Origin: JBJYIN01 sp046237015
GTDB lineage: Bacteria; Pseudomonadota; Gammaproteobacteria; Enterobacterales; Enterobacteriaceae
Direction: 5' to 3'
Assembly: GCF_046237015.1 (NCBI RefSeq)
Contig: NZ_JBJYIN010000019.1
Coordinates: 38,426-102,425, forward strand
Length of the DNA: 64,000 bases
The stretch's first letter is position 1. Every line of letters begins with the position of its first letter. The position numbers and the translations under genes were made by a program. The notes beneath the pieces are model-generated. The model was given only the letters and a program-made list of their open reading frames with translations. It was not told where the DNA came from and searched no databases. Shown piece after piece: positions 34,414 through 43,571 of this stretch.

Positions 34414-35664
34414 ATGAAGCAACCTTTTCACCTGATGGCGAAGCCCACCAGCTATCAGTGTAATCTTGCTTGTGACTATTGCTTCTATCTTGAGAAAGAA
34501 CAGGGGACGCTTAAACCGGCGAAATCAAGCCGCCATATGGATGACAATATTCTGCGGCAGTACGTGCAGCAGTACATTGCGTCGAACCCCGCTGATGAGG
34601 TCGAATTTACCTGGCAGGGGGGAGAACCCACGATGGCCGGGCTGGATTTTTATCGGCGCGCGTTGTCCTACCAGCGGCAATACGCGAATGGAAAAACCAT
34701 CCGCAACAGCATGCAAACAAACGGCGTGTTGCTTGACGAAGCATGGGCTGCGTTTCTGGCGGAGAATCAGTTTCTGGTTGGGGTATCGATAGATGGGCCA
34801 AAATGGCTGCACGATCGCTATCGTGTCACGCACAGTGGAAAATCGGTTTTTGATCGGGTCATTGAGGCCGTCACGCTACTGAAACAGTATCGGGTTGAGT
34901 TTAATCTGCTAACGGTAGTGAACAATGAAACGGCGCAGGCTCCTCTGGAGATCTACCGCTTTCTGACTCAGGATCTGGGAGCACAGCATGTTCAATTTAT
35001 CCCCGCGGTGGAACAGCGCGAGGTCAACCATGCATTTGGCGAGTTGATTCACCCTCAAACGCTGTCCAATACGCAGGTGACACCGTGGTCAGTGAGTGGT
35101 GAAGCCTACGGCCAATTCATGAACACGATTTTTGACTACTGGATTCGCCACGATGTTGGGCGGGTTTTTGTGCAGCTCTTTGATAATGCGCTTGCCGCGT
35201 GGGCAGGGGATAAGCCCAGTCTCTGTGTTATGCAAGCGACCTGTGGTACCGGGCTTGTGGTTGAGATGAATGGCGATATTTATAGCTGCGATCACTTTGT
35301 CTACCCGGAACACCGGCTGGGTAATCTCACCACCGATCGTCTGGATAAGCTGGTCAGTAGCAAACAACAACGCCAGTTTGGCATGGCCAAGGCTAATTTA
35401 TCGCCAGCCTGCCAGCGCTGTGAATACCGTTTTGCCTGTCACGGGGGATGTCCCAAACACCGTATTCATCGTGTCGATAAACATTGGCATAATCATCTTT
35501 GTGCGGGTTATAAGGCTATTTTCGGCCATATTGATCCCTACATGCGTTATATGGCGCTTCAACTTCAGCAGCATCAACCTCCTGCAAACGTGATGGATGT
35601 CGCGGCGTTTATCGCAGCAAAGCAGCAGGCGTCTCATGATGTCACGCCGTCGGCCAAGGGCTAA
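34414..35664 (+). CDS. Anaerobic sulfatase-maturating radical SAM enzyme (anSME)
   Basis: 416 residues from ATG 34414 with GGGAGGT 4 bases upstream. The radical SAM motif is CNLACDYC (about residues 15-22) followed by FYLEKE; FTWQGGEPTMAG and SMQTNGVLLDEAW match AslB, YdeM and AtsB. The C-terminal SPASM region has CVMQATCGTG, GDIYSCDHFVYPEH and CQRCEYRFACHGGCPKHR for two extra 4Fe-4S clusters. It oxidises the active-site Cys or Ser of sulfatases to formylglycine without oxygen. It is divergent from the sulfatase operon and almost surely serves it. Confidence 0.92.
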   Translation: MKQPFHLMAKPTSYQCNLACDYCFYLEKEQGTLKPAKSSRHMDDNILRQYVQQYIASNPADEVEFTWQGGEPTMAGLDFYRRALSYQRQYANGKTIRNSMQTNGVLLDEAWAAFLAENQFLVGVSIDGPKWLHDRYRVTHSGKSVFDRVIEAVTLLKQYRVEFNLLTVVNNETAQAPLEIYRFLTQDLGAQHVQFIPAVEQREVNHAFGELIHPQTLSNTQVTPWSVSGEAYGQFMNTIFDYWIRHDVGRVFVQLFDNALAAWAGDKPSLCVMQATCGTGLVVEMNGDIYSCDHFVYPEHRLGNLTTDRLDKLVSSKQQRQFGMAKANLSPACQRCEYRFACHGGCPKHRIHRVDKHWHNHLCAGYKAIFGHIDPYMRYMALQLQQHQPPANVMDVAAFIAAKQQASHDVTPSAKG

Positions 35665-35726
35665 GCTCGCGCAGTCAAGGCCGACATGATTTGGCAATAG
35701 ATAGCTGCATATTCTCAGAAGCCGAC

Positions 35727-36524
35727 TCAGGACATGATTAATCCACCATCCACATTAATGGTCTGGCCGGTGATATAACGGGCATCATCGGAGGCTAGAA
35801 AAGCGACCAGTCCAGCGACATCTTCTGGCACACCTGCACGTTTGAGGGGAATTCCCTGCACCCACTCCGCCATTAACTCCCCTTTGCGATAATTTTTATT
35901 TTCCGTACTGAGAATTTTGCCCCAGACGCGATCGTTGTAATCCCACATTTCACTTTCGATAATACCGGGGCAGAAGGCATTGACCGTGATATTCCACGGT
36001 GCCAGTTCGTGTGCCAGACTCTGCGTGATACCAATCACCCCCATCTTGCTGGCGGCGTAGTGGGGCGTATAAATAAAACCCTGCCGTCCTTGTCCTGATG
36101 AGGTGTTAATCAGACTACCGCTATGTTGTTTCACCATGATTTTGGCTGCTTCACGGCAACATAACCATACACCCGTGGTGTTAACCGCCAGCACTTTCTC
36201 AAAATCGACTTTGGGCATGCTATCGAAGTAATCGATAGTGATGACACCTGCATTCTGGATGGAGACATCCACGCGACCAAATTTATCAACGGCCTGCTGG
36301 TATAACGACTGCACCTGTTCTTCATCGGTGACATCAATCTGACGCGCAAGGATGGCGACACCATATTGCGATTCGAGTTTTTCCGCTGTTTCAAAGATAC
36401 GCTCTGAGTTGGACACCATGACAAGATTGGCGCCCTCACGAGCGAATCGTTCGGCAATACCCGCACCAATACCACGGCAGGCACCGGTAATGACCACCGT
36501 CTTTTCTGTAAAATCGTGCTTCAT
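35727..36524 (-). CDS. SDR-family dehydrogenase of the sugar/polyol locus
   Basis: 265 residues, classical SDR. TGACRGIGAGIA is the NAD(P) site (about residue 13), NAG at about 92, and the catalytic Ser-Tyr-Lys lie in TSSGQGRQGFIYTPHYAASK. A C-terminal GQTINVDGG motif closes the fold. It is the last gene of the ABC importer operon (84 bases after the permease). Such enzymes oxidise polyols or sugars; the substrate is not known. It is a different SDR from the one at 40940-41737. Confidence 0.85.
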   Translation of the reverse strand: MKHDFTEKTVVITGACRGIGAGIAERFAREGANLVMVSNSERIFETAEKLESQYGVAILARQIDVTDEEQVQSLYQQAVDKFGRVDVSIQNAGVITIDYFDSMPKVDFEKVLAVNTTGVWLCCREAAKIMVKQHSGSLINTSSGQGRQGFIYTPHYAASKMGVIGITQSLAHELAPWNITVNAFCPGIIESEMWDYNDRVWGKILSTENKNYRKGELMAEWVQGIPLKRAGVPEDVAGLVAFLASDDARYITGQTINVDGGLIMS

Positions 36525-36607
36525 AGTCTATAGCTCCTCATTGATCTCGTTGATACCCCATTGCCTGCGTCAGGAACGGTGAACACGGCTACACGCGATG
36601 ACTATCT

Positions 36608-37675
36608 TTAACTATGATTCACCCCGGAGAGTGGGGCGACGGCCTGTTTTTGTTCATGACGACGCATTAACACCACTTTGTTTTGCAAACGCTGTTGGAA
36701 CTGGTCGATGACGACAGCGGTAACGATAACGACGCCTTTTATAACCATTTGCCAGAAATCGCTCACGCCCATCATCACCATGCCATCGGCAAGAAAAACA
36801 ATCACAAACGCACCAATAATCGATCCGGATACGCGTCCTCTCCCGCCTGCTAATGCGGTGCCGCCGAGCACGGTCGCGCCAATGGCATCCATCTCAAACA
36901 TATTGCCAGTCATAGGATGAGCGGTTTGCAATTGTGAGGCGACAATCAGCCCGACCAGTGCGGCGCATAAGCCTGAGAACGCGTAGACAAATACTTTGAC
37001 TTTAATGATGGGGACGCCCGCCAGACGTGCGGCAGACTCGTTACCGCCGATGGCGTAGATATAGCGACCCAGTGGGGTTTTGTGTGTCAGGTATAAACCA
37101 AGCAGCAGAAAACCGAGCATCAGCCAAATCGGTAAATAAACGCCCAGTACGCTTCCAGAACCCAATATTGAAAAACCGGTATTGCCCAGTTCTGGCATAC
37201 CGATAAGATTGGCGTAAGTGCTACCGTCGTTAAACAAGAGTGCGGTGCCGCGAGCGACATACATCATGCCAAGCGTACAGATGAACGGCGCAACGCCAAG
37301 ACGAGTAATCACCGCGCCATTAATCAGACCGACGACGATGCCAAACAGCGCCACGACGAGAATGACTTCGGGAACGTTGAGAAATAAAATGCGATCGCCC
37401 CATAGTGGAATGCCGTTGGCCAGCAGCGCGCCAGCGACCATTCCACAGATGCCAGCGACGGCACCGACGGAAAGATCAATACCGCCTGTCAGGATCACCA
37501 ACGTCATGCCAATGGCTAATAGCCCGGTAATCGCGACGTGTTGCGTCATGATTAACAAGTTGGAAGGTGTGAGAAAATTAGGCACCATGACGCTGAAAAA
37601 AACGATAACGATGAGTAAGGCAATAAACGTTCGCGCCTTGAGTAGATACATATAGAAAAGATACTTTTTATTCAT
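36608..37675 (-). CDS. Sugar ABC transporter permease, RbsC-like
   Basis: 355 residues from ATG 37675 (MNKKYLFYMYLLKARTF) with TTGAGGATA upstream; the frame runs back to 37741 within the ATPase gene. Family blocks: IGMTLVILTGGIDLSVGAVAG, GVAPFICTLGMMYVARG, LGRYIYAIGGNESAARLAGV and FEMDAIGATVLGGTALAGGRG. About nine membrane helices. It forms the pore of a CUT2-class importer with the ATPase gene 22 bases upstream. Confidence 0.92.
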   Translation of the reverse strand: MNKKYLFYMYLLKARTFIALLIVIVFFSVMVPNFLTPSNLLIMTQHVAITGLLAIGMTLVILTGGIDLSVGAVAGICGMVAGALLANGIPLWGDRILFLNVPEVILVVALFGIVVGLINGAVITRLGVAPFICTLGMMYVARGTALLFNDGSTYANLIGMPELGNTGFSILGSGSVLGVYLPIWLMLGFLLLGLYLTHKTPLGRYIYAIGGNESAARLAGVPIIKVKVFVYAFSGLCAALVGLIVASQLQTAHPMTGNMFEMDAIGATVLGGTALAGGRGRVSGSIIGAFVIVFLADGMVMMGVSDFWQMVIKGVVIVTAVVIDQFQQRLQNKVVLMRRHEQKQAVAPLSGVNHS

Positions 37676-37697
37676 GTTTATATCCTCAACGCAGGGT

Positions 37698-39248
37698 CTA
37701 CTCGTGTGGTGCCGATGCGCGAATAAGCGTTTCGCGGTCAACGCTGGCGCGTGGAATATCTGCGGTAATTTTGCCGTTGGCCATCACCAGAATGCGATCG
37801 GACAGCGCGATGACTTCATCCAGTTCGGAAGATGAAAACATCACTGCCAGTCCGTCTTGTGCCATTGCGCCAATCAGGTGGTAGACATCGGTTTTAGCGC
37901 CGACATCAATGCCACGCGTCGGTTCATCCAGCAGTACAACCTCGGGGCTGGTCATGAGAGCCTTGCCTAAGACCACCTTTTGCTGATTGCCGCCGCTGAG
38001 TGAAGTGATGGGGAGATCGGCGTCACTGACTTTTATTGCCAGTCGGCCAATCATGTCGTTGACATTTTGTGTTTCCTGGCGCGGTCTCAAGGGCGTGGCT
38101 GCTCGTCGGAAACCGCGCAGACTAAGGCGTGACAGCGTCATGTTGGTTTTGACCGACATCAGTTGCACCACCCCTTCGCTTTGCCGATCTTCGGGCACCA
38201 GCGCAATGCCTTTTTTCAACCGATACTGGAAATGACGTTTGTCGAGACACTCGCCATTTAGCGTGATGCTGCCGGACTGGCAGGGCAACAGGCCAATCAA
38301 TCCTTTAAATAACTCGGTACGTCCTGCCCCGAGTAATCCATAAATGCCAATGACTTCACCTTTACGCAGCGAAAAGCTCACGTCATTTAGTGTGTAGCCA
38401 CCGTTCTGATGCAGAGCGGTTAGCCCAACGACGTCCAGAACGGTTTCTCTCTGTTGTGCGGGTTGATAGTCGAAGTGTTTTTTCTTATCGCCGACCATCT
38501 GTTCAATAATCCAGGGAATGCTTGCATCATGAACTTCTCGTTCGCTGATAAAACGACCATCGCGAAAAATGGTGATGTGGTCGCCGATTGCCATCAGTTC
38601 TTCGAGCCGATGGGAGATATAAATCATGGTCACGCCGCGACGTTTAAGCTGTTCAATAACGTTAAACAGCACCTTTACTTCTGATTGGCTAAGTGCCGAG
38701 GTGGGCTCATCCATGATGAGCACTCGCGTGTCCTTTGATAGCGCACGAGCGATTTCCACCAGTTGTTGATGACCAATCGCCAGCTCAGCCAGTGGCGTCA
38801 TCGGATCAATATCCAGTTCTAACCGCTCAAGTAGCGCTTTCGCCAATTGATATTGGTAAGCCTCGTTGATTCGCCCTCGTTGGAAAAACTCATTACCAAT
38901 AAAAATGTTGTCCATCACGTTCATGTTGGGGAACAGATTCAATTCCTGAAAAATGATGCTGATCCCCATTTTTTCTGCCTGGTGTGTGGAACTGAACGTC
39001 ACTGGCTTGCCATCAAGTAAAATCTGGCCAGAGGAGGGTGATTCCACCCCAGCCAGCAGTTTCATCATGGTCGATTTGCCTGCGCCGTTTTCGCCGATCA
39101 ATACGTTCACTTTATTACGGTAGACTCGATAATTAACGGCTTCGAGCGCGGTCACTCCAGGATAAAGGCGTGAGACATTCTGGGTTTCAATAATGATCGG
39201 TGATAATGGCGGCGAGTTGTTTTGTGCAGTCGTGTTCATCTGTGCCAT
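37698..39248 (-). CDS. Sugar ABC transporter ATPase, RbsA-like (two nucleotide-binding domains)
   Basis: 516 residues. First domain: Walker A GENGAGKST (about 54), Walker B VLIMDEPTSALS (about 180). Second domain: a degenerate Walker A (GLLGAGRTEL), signature LSGGNQQKVVLGKAL and VVLLDEPTRGIDVGAK. This tandem layout is the CUT2 type used for ribose, galactose, xylose and polyols. Two close ATG codons (39248, 39239) are possible starts. It follows the DUF2291 gene by 9 bases. Confidence 0.93.
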   Translation of the reverse strand: MAQMNTTAQNNSPPLSPIIIETQNVSRLYPGVTALEAVNYRVYRNKVNVLIGENGAGKSTMMKLLAGVESPSSGQILLDGKPVTFSSTHQAEKMGISIIFQELNLFPNMNVMDNIFIGNEFFQRGRINEAYQYQLAKALLERLELDIDPMTPLAELAIGHQQLVEIARALSKDTRVLIMDEPTSALSQSEVKVLFNVIEQLKRRGVTMIYISHRLEELMAIGDHITIFRDGRFISEREVHDASIPWIIEQMVGDKKKHFDYQPAQQRETVLDVVGLTALHQNGGYTLNDVSFSLRKGEVIGIYGLLGAGRTELFKGLIGLLPCQSGSITLNGECLDKRHFQYRLKKGIALVPEDRQSEGVVQLMSVKTNMTLSRLSLRGFRRAATPLRPRQETQNVNDMIGRLAIKVSDADLPITSLSGGNQQKVVLGKALMTSPEVVLLDEPTRGIDVGAKTDVYHLIGAMAQDGLAVMFSSSELDEVIALSDRILVMANGKITADIPRASVDRETLIRASAPHE

Positions 39249-39257
39249 CTCGACTCC

Positions 39258-39869
39258 TCACGGTAAAGTGATACGTGCTGGCGTGATATCTGGTAGCGTT
39301 TCTGGCACGTCCCAAGCGCTGAATACACCGTATATATCAACGTTATCTCCGGGTTTTAGCGTGATTTTTTGTATATCAGCAGAGGCCAGATCGTTAATGG
39401 CTCGCCCGTAATCACCGAACTGCACCTGATCGTTGAAATCCTGATAACTCAACCCTTTATAAGCATCCCGTAGCGCCATTCCACGGATAATGGGCCCTAT
39501 CTGTACCACGACGTCTTTTCCGCTAATGTCCTTAATTGTGATTTTCCCACTTCTCGATGTCGTGTTTACCTCCGTCACGCTGCCGGTAACATGAACGGAA
39601 AATACGCAAGGGTTCTCTTCCTGTGTCCGGTAACCATATTGTTGGCAGAGTGCAGAAAAATCGTTGGATGCGGTAAAACGTTGGGTGAGTTCTGCTACGG
39701 GTTTTGCTTCGGACACGATCTGAGGCACAATTTTTTGCTGCCAGGCAGATTCCACCTGACTGACGTGTGAGGCGGTAGGGTTTTTTAGTTCAGCCAACTC
39801 CTGTTGTGACACAATCCGGCACCCTGCAAGGGTGAATACGGCAACCATAGGCCAAATGCGGCTGGGCAT
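39258..39869 (-). CDS. DUF2291 periplasmic lipoprotein of the ABC importer
   Basis: 203 residues. A short signal (MPSRIWPMVAVFTLAGC) has a lipobox LAGC. The C-terminal half (VQIGPIIRGMALRDAYKGLSY, FNDQVQFGDYGRAIND) matches the DUF2291 family, which is seen again and again inside CUT2 sugar or polyol importer operons and whose role is not known. It lies between the binding protein and ATPase genes, so it is probably a working part of the transporter. Confidence 0.8.
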   Translation of the reverse strand: MPSRIWPMVAVFTLAGCRIVSQQELAELKNPTASHVSQVESAWQQKIVPQIVSEAKPVAELTQRFTASNDFSALCQQYGYRTQEENPCVFSVHVTGSVTEVNTTSRSGKITIKDISGKDVVVQIGPIIRGMALRDAYKGLSYQDFNDQVQFGDYGRAINDLASADIQKITLKPGDNVDIYGVFSAWDVPETLPDITPARITLP

Positions 39870-39930
39870 GGTTCTCTCCTTTTGTGCCCCTTGCTAGGGG
39901 GCACTATCGTCCGGGAATAAAAGCGGGTCA

Positions 39931-40866
39931 TTAAGATTGGTAATTGAAATCCTGCACCTTAGTGGCATTGCTTTGATCGATGAGAATTCCGCGGAACATC
40001 ACACGCTGTTTTTCAGGTTTAATGCCTTTTTGCAGGAAATTATCCAGATCGCTGACACCCTGTGCGGCGATGGCCTGAGCTTGTAACATGACGGTCGCTT
40101 TCAGCGAGCCTGCTTTCACCGCGTCGCGTTCGTCGTTACTGCCGTCAATTCCAACGACCACAACATCATTTCGACCAGCGGCTTTCAACGCTGCAATCGC
40201 GCCCAGCGCCACGGGGCCGTTACCACAGATCACGCCTTTGACGTCAGGATGAGCCTGAAGGATGCTGTCCATAATGCGTTTACCATCAAGCAAGGTGCCT
40301 TTGGCATCTTGCCGTGCAATGCTTTGCATATCGGTGTACTGATCGATGACTTGATGAAAGGATTTGGAGCGGGTGACACAGTTGTTGTCAGCGAGGTTGC
40401 AGGTTAATTCGGCATATTTCCCTTTCTCTCCCATTTGCTCGACAAAGCGGTTTGCCACTTCGGAACCTGCCTGAAAGTTGTTATGGGTAATTTGTACCAG
40501 AGCGACGTCGTCAACGGGGATCTCACGGTTAATCAACACGACGGGAATACCGGCGTTTTGGGCTTTCCTGATTGCCGCTACGCTGGCGGTGGAATCCGCG
40601 TTGTCGAGCACGATACCTTGTACTTTTTGACCAATAGCGGCATCGATCAGCTCACTTTGTTTCTTCACATCCTCGCCGTGTGATAATACGGTGGTTTTGT
40701 AGCCGAGAGACTGCGCTTTCAAATTTGCGCCTTTGGCTTCAGCGGCGTAGTAAGGATTGTCCAGTGAGTTAACCATAATCATGATTGTGCCTTTCTCCGC
40801 AGACCAGGTGGCTGAAGAGAAAGTACAGGCGGTGGCGAAAGCTAACAGCATTAAATGTTTTTTCAT
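39931..40866 (-). CDS. Periplasmic sugar-binding protein of the ABC importer
   Basis: 311 residues from ATG 40866 (MKKHLMLLAFATACTFSSATWSA, a clear signal peptide); the frame is open further upstream into the SDR gene but a signal peptide decides the start. RbsB-like type I fold: IMIMVNSLDNPYYAAEAKGA, GIVLDNADS, IPVVLINREIPVDD, GNGPVALGAIAALKAAGR and VVVGIDGSNDERDAVKAG. A Cys pair (CNLADNNC) is unusual and may form a disulfide. Ligand unknown. Confidence 0.9.
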   Translation of the reverse strand: MKKHLMLLAFATACTFSSATWSAEKGTIMIMVNSLDNPYYAAEAKGANLKAQSLGYKTTVLSHGEDVKKQSELIDAAIGQKVQGIVLDNADSTASVAAIRKAQNAGIPVVLINREIPVDDVALVQITHNNFQAGSEVANRFVEQMGEKGKYAELTCNLADNNCVTRSKSFHQVIDQYTDMQSIARQDAKGTLLDGKRIMDSILQAHPDVKGVICGNGPVALGAIAALKAAGRNDVVVVGIDGSNDERDAVKAGSLKATVMLQAQAIAAQGVSDLDNFLQKGIKPEKQRVMFRGILIDQSNATKVQDFNYQS

Positions 40867-40939
40867 GGTGATGTTCTCGCTATAGGTAGGGCTTACGGTG
40901 TGTACGGATCGGTGGCTTTCCTCTGGTGTTGATCTGGCG

Positions 40940-41737
40940 TTACCAAATCGTGAAACCACCGTCGATCATCAGGTCGGCACCGGTGATCATGTCACTGCCA
41001 TTGCTAGCAAAAAACAGGACAGCGGCGGCGATTTCATCGGTATAAGCGAAGCGTCCCAGCGGGATCAGTTTTTTCATGGCTTCCCCTTTTTCACCACGCC
41101 AGGCTTTTTCCCCCATAGGGGTCAATACAACCGTGGGGGAAAGGGTATTGACGTTAATTCTGTGCGGTGCAAACTCTTTGGCCATGACTTTGGTCATGCC
41201 TAACAGGCCCGCTTTAGCAGAGGTGTAAGCCACATGGTTATCGATAGCGATAGACGCGGCCTGAGAGGCAATATTAATAATTTTCCCGCCGTTCCCTGAC
41301 TTAATCATCCGTTTTGCCGCCGCTTGTGAGCACAAAAAGGGGCCGGTCAGGTTTACGGCAATCTGTTTTTGCCATTCGGCGAACTCGGTGTCCAGCACGG
41401 GTTGCAACATCACGTAGCCTGCGCAATTCACCAGAATGTCTATCTGGCCAAAATGCGTTTCTACCTCAATGAATGCCTGTTCTACCGACTGAGGATCGCT
41501 AACATCACACTGCACAAACTGAACGCGGGAAGGATCGAATTGGCTGGCAACGTCGGCGACTTTGTTTTGTTCGAACGCCGGATATAGCAAGGCAAGGCGC
41601 GCCCCTTTTTTTAGCAACATCTCGTTGCTGGCCATGGCGATCCCCCCGAGGCCGCCAGTGACGACAGCAACTTTCCCTTCAAGGGTGAAATCCGTATCTA
41701 CGCCATAGCGCAGATTGACGTCATATTCATTACTCAT
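40940..41737 (-). CDS. SDR dehydrogenase, GolD/DthD-like polyol dehydrogenase
   Basis: 265 residues. It opens NEYDVNLRYGVDTDFTLEGK, a leader typical of the galactitol/D-threitol dehydrogenase (GolD/DthD) group. The cofactor site reads TGGLGGIA where the usual SDR has TGxxxGIG, so the third Gly is Ala. The catalytic residues are in NIASQAASIAIDNHVAYTSAK. It ends GGFTIW. It is the first gene of the importer operon and is divergent from the DeoR regulator. The substrate is likely a polyol; which one cannot be told. Confidence 0.82.
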   Translation of the reverse strand: MSNEYDVNLRYGVDTDFTLEGKVAVVTGGLGGIAMASNEMLLKKGARLALLYPAFEQNKVADVASQFDPSRVQFVQCDVSDPQSVEQAFIEVETHFGQIDILVNCAGYVMLQPVLDTEFAEWQKQIAVNLTGPFLCSQAAAKRMIKSGNGGKIINIASQAASIAIDNHVAYTSAKAGLLGMTKVMAKEFAPHRINVNTLSPTVVLTPMGEKAWRGEKGEAMKKLIPLGRFAYTDEIAAAVLFFASNGSDMITGADLMIDGGFTIW

Positions 41738-42130
41738 TCCTCCGTCTCCTTATAAAAACAGTGTGTCGTTCCGCATGGCGTCATGCGTGGGCAGAGCGTC
41801 AGTATCAATGCAAAATAAGGACAGCCTTGGTTTTCAAACAAAAATATACACTACCGTTTTGTAATTCATTGTGGGGTAGATCAAATTTCGAACAAAAGTG
41901 AATGATTTGTTATAATGTGTTAATTTTTAATGGATTTATAGTTTGTGTTTTTATTGGATATGGATAAATTTTGATAAAAAGCGTTGTAAATCAATTGTCA
42001 TTTAAAAATGATATTTTCGAATGAAAATGTTGATTGTTATCACCGTACTCGCATTACCTTAGTCCCGGCGGTAAGATTTAACGCAATAACCGTGCTTTTT
42101 CGCATTAGGCTGGTAAAGGGAGTGTTTCGA
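41738..42130. promoter_or_regulatory. Divergent control region of the polyol locus with three DeoR-type repeats
   Basis: About 390 AT-rich bases. Three similar elements are seen: TTTTCAAACAAAAA at 41831, ATTTCGAACAAAAG at 41885 and ATTTTCGAATGAAAAT at 42013. On the minus strand they read as TTTTGTTYGAAA or TTTCATTCGAAA, like the TTTCRTTT-type sites of DeoR/AgaR regulators. They are probably the operator set of the regulator encoded to the right. Confidence 0.5.
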
Positions 42131-42943
42131 TTGAAAAGCAAAAGTGAGCAATTAGCGGATATGCGACAGCGGCGTGAGAAGATCCTTGAGATGATCCGTG
42201 AAGATGGCACTGTCACAGTGAAAATGCTTACAGAGACATTTGATCTGACCGAAGCGACGATTAGAAGTGATTTGCGGATGTTACAAAAAGAGGGCGTTGT
42301 ACAGCGTTACCATGGCGGTGCCACGCTGGTGACGGGCAGGCAAAATACGCATGCCTTGATGCTTGAGCGGCAAATTAATCTGGATGAAAAAGAGGCCATT
42401 GGGCGAGTCGCCGCGCAGCACATCGAAAATGGCGATACGGTTATTTTGGATTCTGGGACGACCACGACGGCGATCGCCAATCACCTTAATCATATTCGCA
42501 AACTTTCAGTGATCACGACGTCCGTGAATATTGCGCTGAAGTTGGGTGCGGAGCCGGGAATTAATATTCTGTTAACCGGCGGAACGTTTAAGTTTCCCAC
42601 ATTATCGACGTCTGGCGAGAAAGCCGCCCGTTTTTTTGAAAACGTCCTGGCGGAAAAACTGTTTCTTGCGACTGCCTGCATCTCTCCACGTCATGGATTA
42701 AGCTTTCCAAGCGAAACCGATATTAAGGTGAAAAGCGCGATGATGAAATCGGCGCGTACTGTTTACGTGGTGGCGGATTCCAGCAAGATAGACAAGGTGT
42801 CAATGTTTGCATTGCCCGCAGACTGGAGCGACATTCATTATCTGATTACCGATAGTGGTATTTCTCCGGCTGCTATTCTGGCGTTTGAAGCGCTGGGTGT
42901 CAGGGTGTTAGTGGCTGAAAAGGAAAGCGGATCAGCCACCTGA
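42131..42943 (+). CDS. DeoR-family transcription regulator of the polyol locus
   Basis: 270 residues from a TTG at 42131 (LKSKSEQLADMRQRREKIL) with AAAGGGAG upstream; an ATG at 42161 would cut into the first helix, and the long upstream frame to 42008 has no good start. The DeoR HTH (ILEMIREDGTVTVKMLTETF, LTEATIRSDLRMLQKEGVVQR) is followed by HGGATLV and the sugar-phosphate sensing domain (ILDSGTTTTAIANHL, ITTSVNIAL, GGTFK). It is divergent from the importer operon and likely its repressor. Confidence 0.88.
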   Translation: MKSKSEQLADMRQRREKILEMIREDGTVTVKMLTETFDLTEATIRSDLRMLQKEGVVQRYHGGATLVTGRQNTHALMLERQINLDEKEAIGRVAAQHIENGDTVILDSGTTTTAIANHLNHIRKLSVITTSVNIALKLGAEPGINILLTGGTFKFPTLSTSGEKAARFFENVLAEKLFLATACISPRHGLSFPSETDIKVKSAMMKSARTVYVVADSSKIDKVSMFALPADWSDIHYLITDSGISPAAILAFEALGVRVLVAEKESGSAT

Positions 42944-42955
42944 TATCTGTAACGC

Positions 42956-43423
42956 TTACTTGTTTTTACGCACTCTTGCGGTTAACCCTTTTAAAAAATA
43001 GCGTAAGATTTGGTCGCCACAGGTTCGGTAGTTTTTGTGATCCGGCGAGCGCATCATGGCCGTCACTTCGGGCTGTGATACCCTGAAATTCTGCTCGGTC
43101 AGGATTTCCTGAATGTCCGAGGTTTTCAGAGAGAAGGCGATACGCAGCTTTTTCAGGATGATGTTATTGGTTATTTTGCGTTCGACCTGTAAGGCTGGCT
43201 GATTGTCGTCCTGCCCACGTTTTTGCAGAATCAAGCCGTTGAGAAAATAACTCATCACAATATCGGGGCAGGGTTGATAGCCGGATTCCTCTTCTTTTTT
43301 TACATAGCTGGCTAATTGCTGAAGGGGCACGGTCATTTCTACTAACGCCAGAATTGACACCAGGTGATCATTATTTAAATTCAGCATATAGCGTACGCTG
43401 CGCAGTACGTCGTTATTCATCAT
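42956..43423 (-). CDS. yehS: DUF1456 protein YehS
   Basis: 155 residues with two copies of the DUF1456 domain: NNDVLRSVRYMLNLNNDHL in the first and NNIILKKLRIAFSLKTSDI in the second, each followed by a short helix pair. Closely similar to E. coli YehS. Function unknown. It is convergent with the DeoR gene, 12 bases apart, with no clear terminator between them. Confidence 0.87.
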   Translation of the reverse strand: MMNNDVLRSVRYMLNLNNDHLVSILALVEMTVPLQQLASYVKKEEESGYQPCPDIVMSYFLNGLILQKRGQDDNQPALQVERKITNNIILKKLRIAFSLKTSDIQEILTEQNFRVSQPEVTAMMRSPDHKNYRTCGDQILRYFLKGLTARVRKNK

Positions 43424-43571
43424 TACGGTTTTTTTCTCGCCGTTCGTCTTTGTATGGAGCGCATTATAAAGGGAACGGCAGAGAAATGCAGAGATGATCT
43501 ACGTCTAAAGAAATGGCATCCTGCCGATAAACGTTTGCTCACTCTGCTGGTTTAGTGACGTACAGAAAGGA

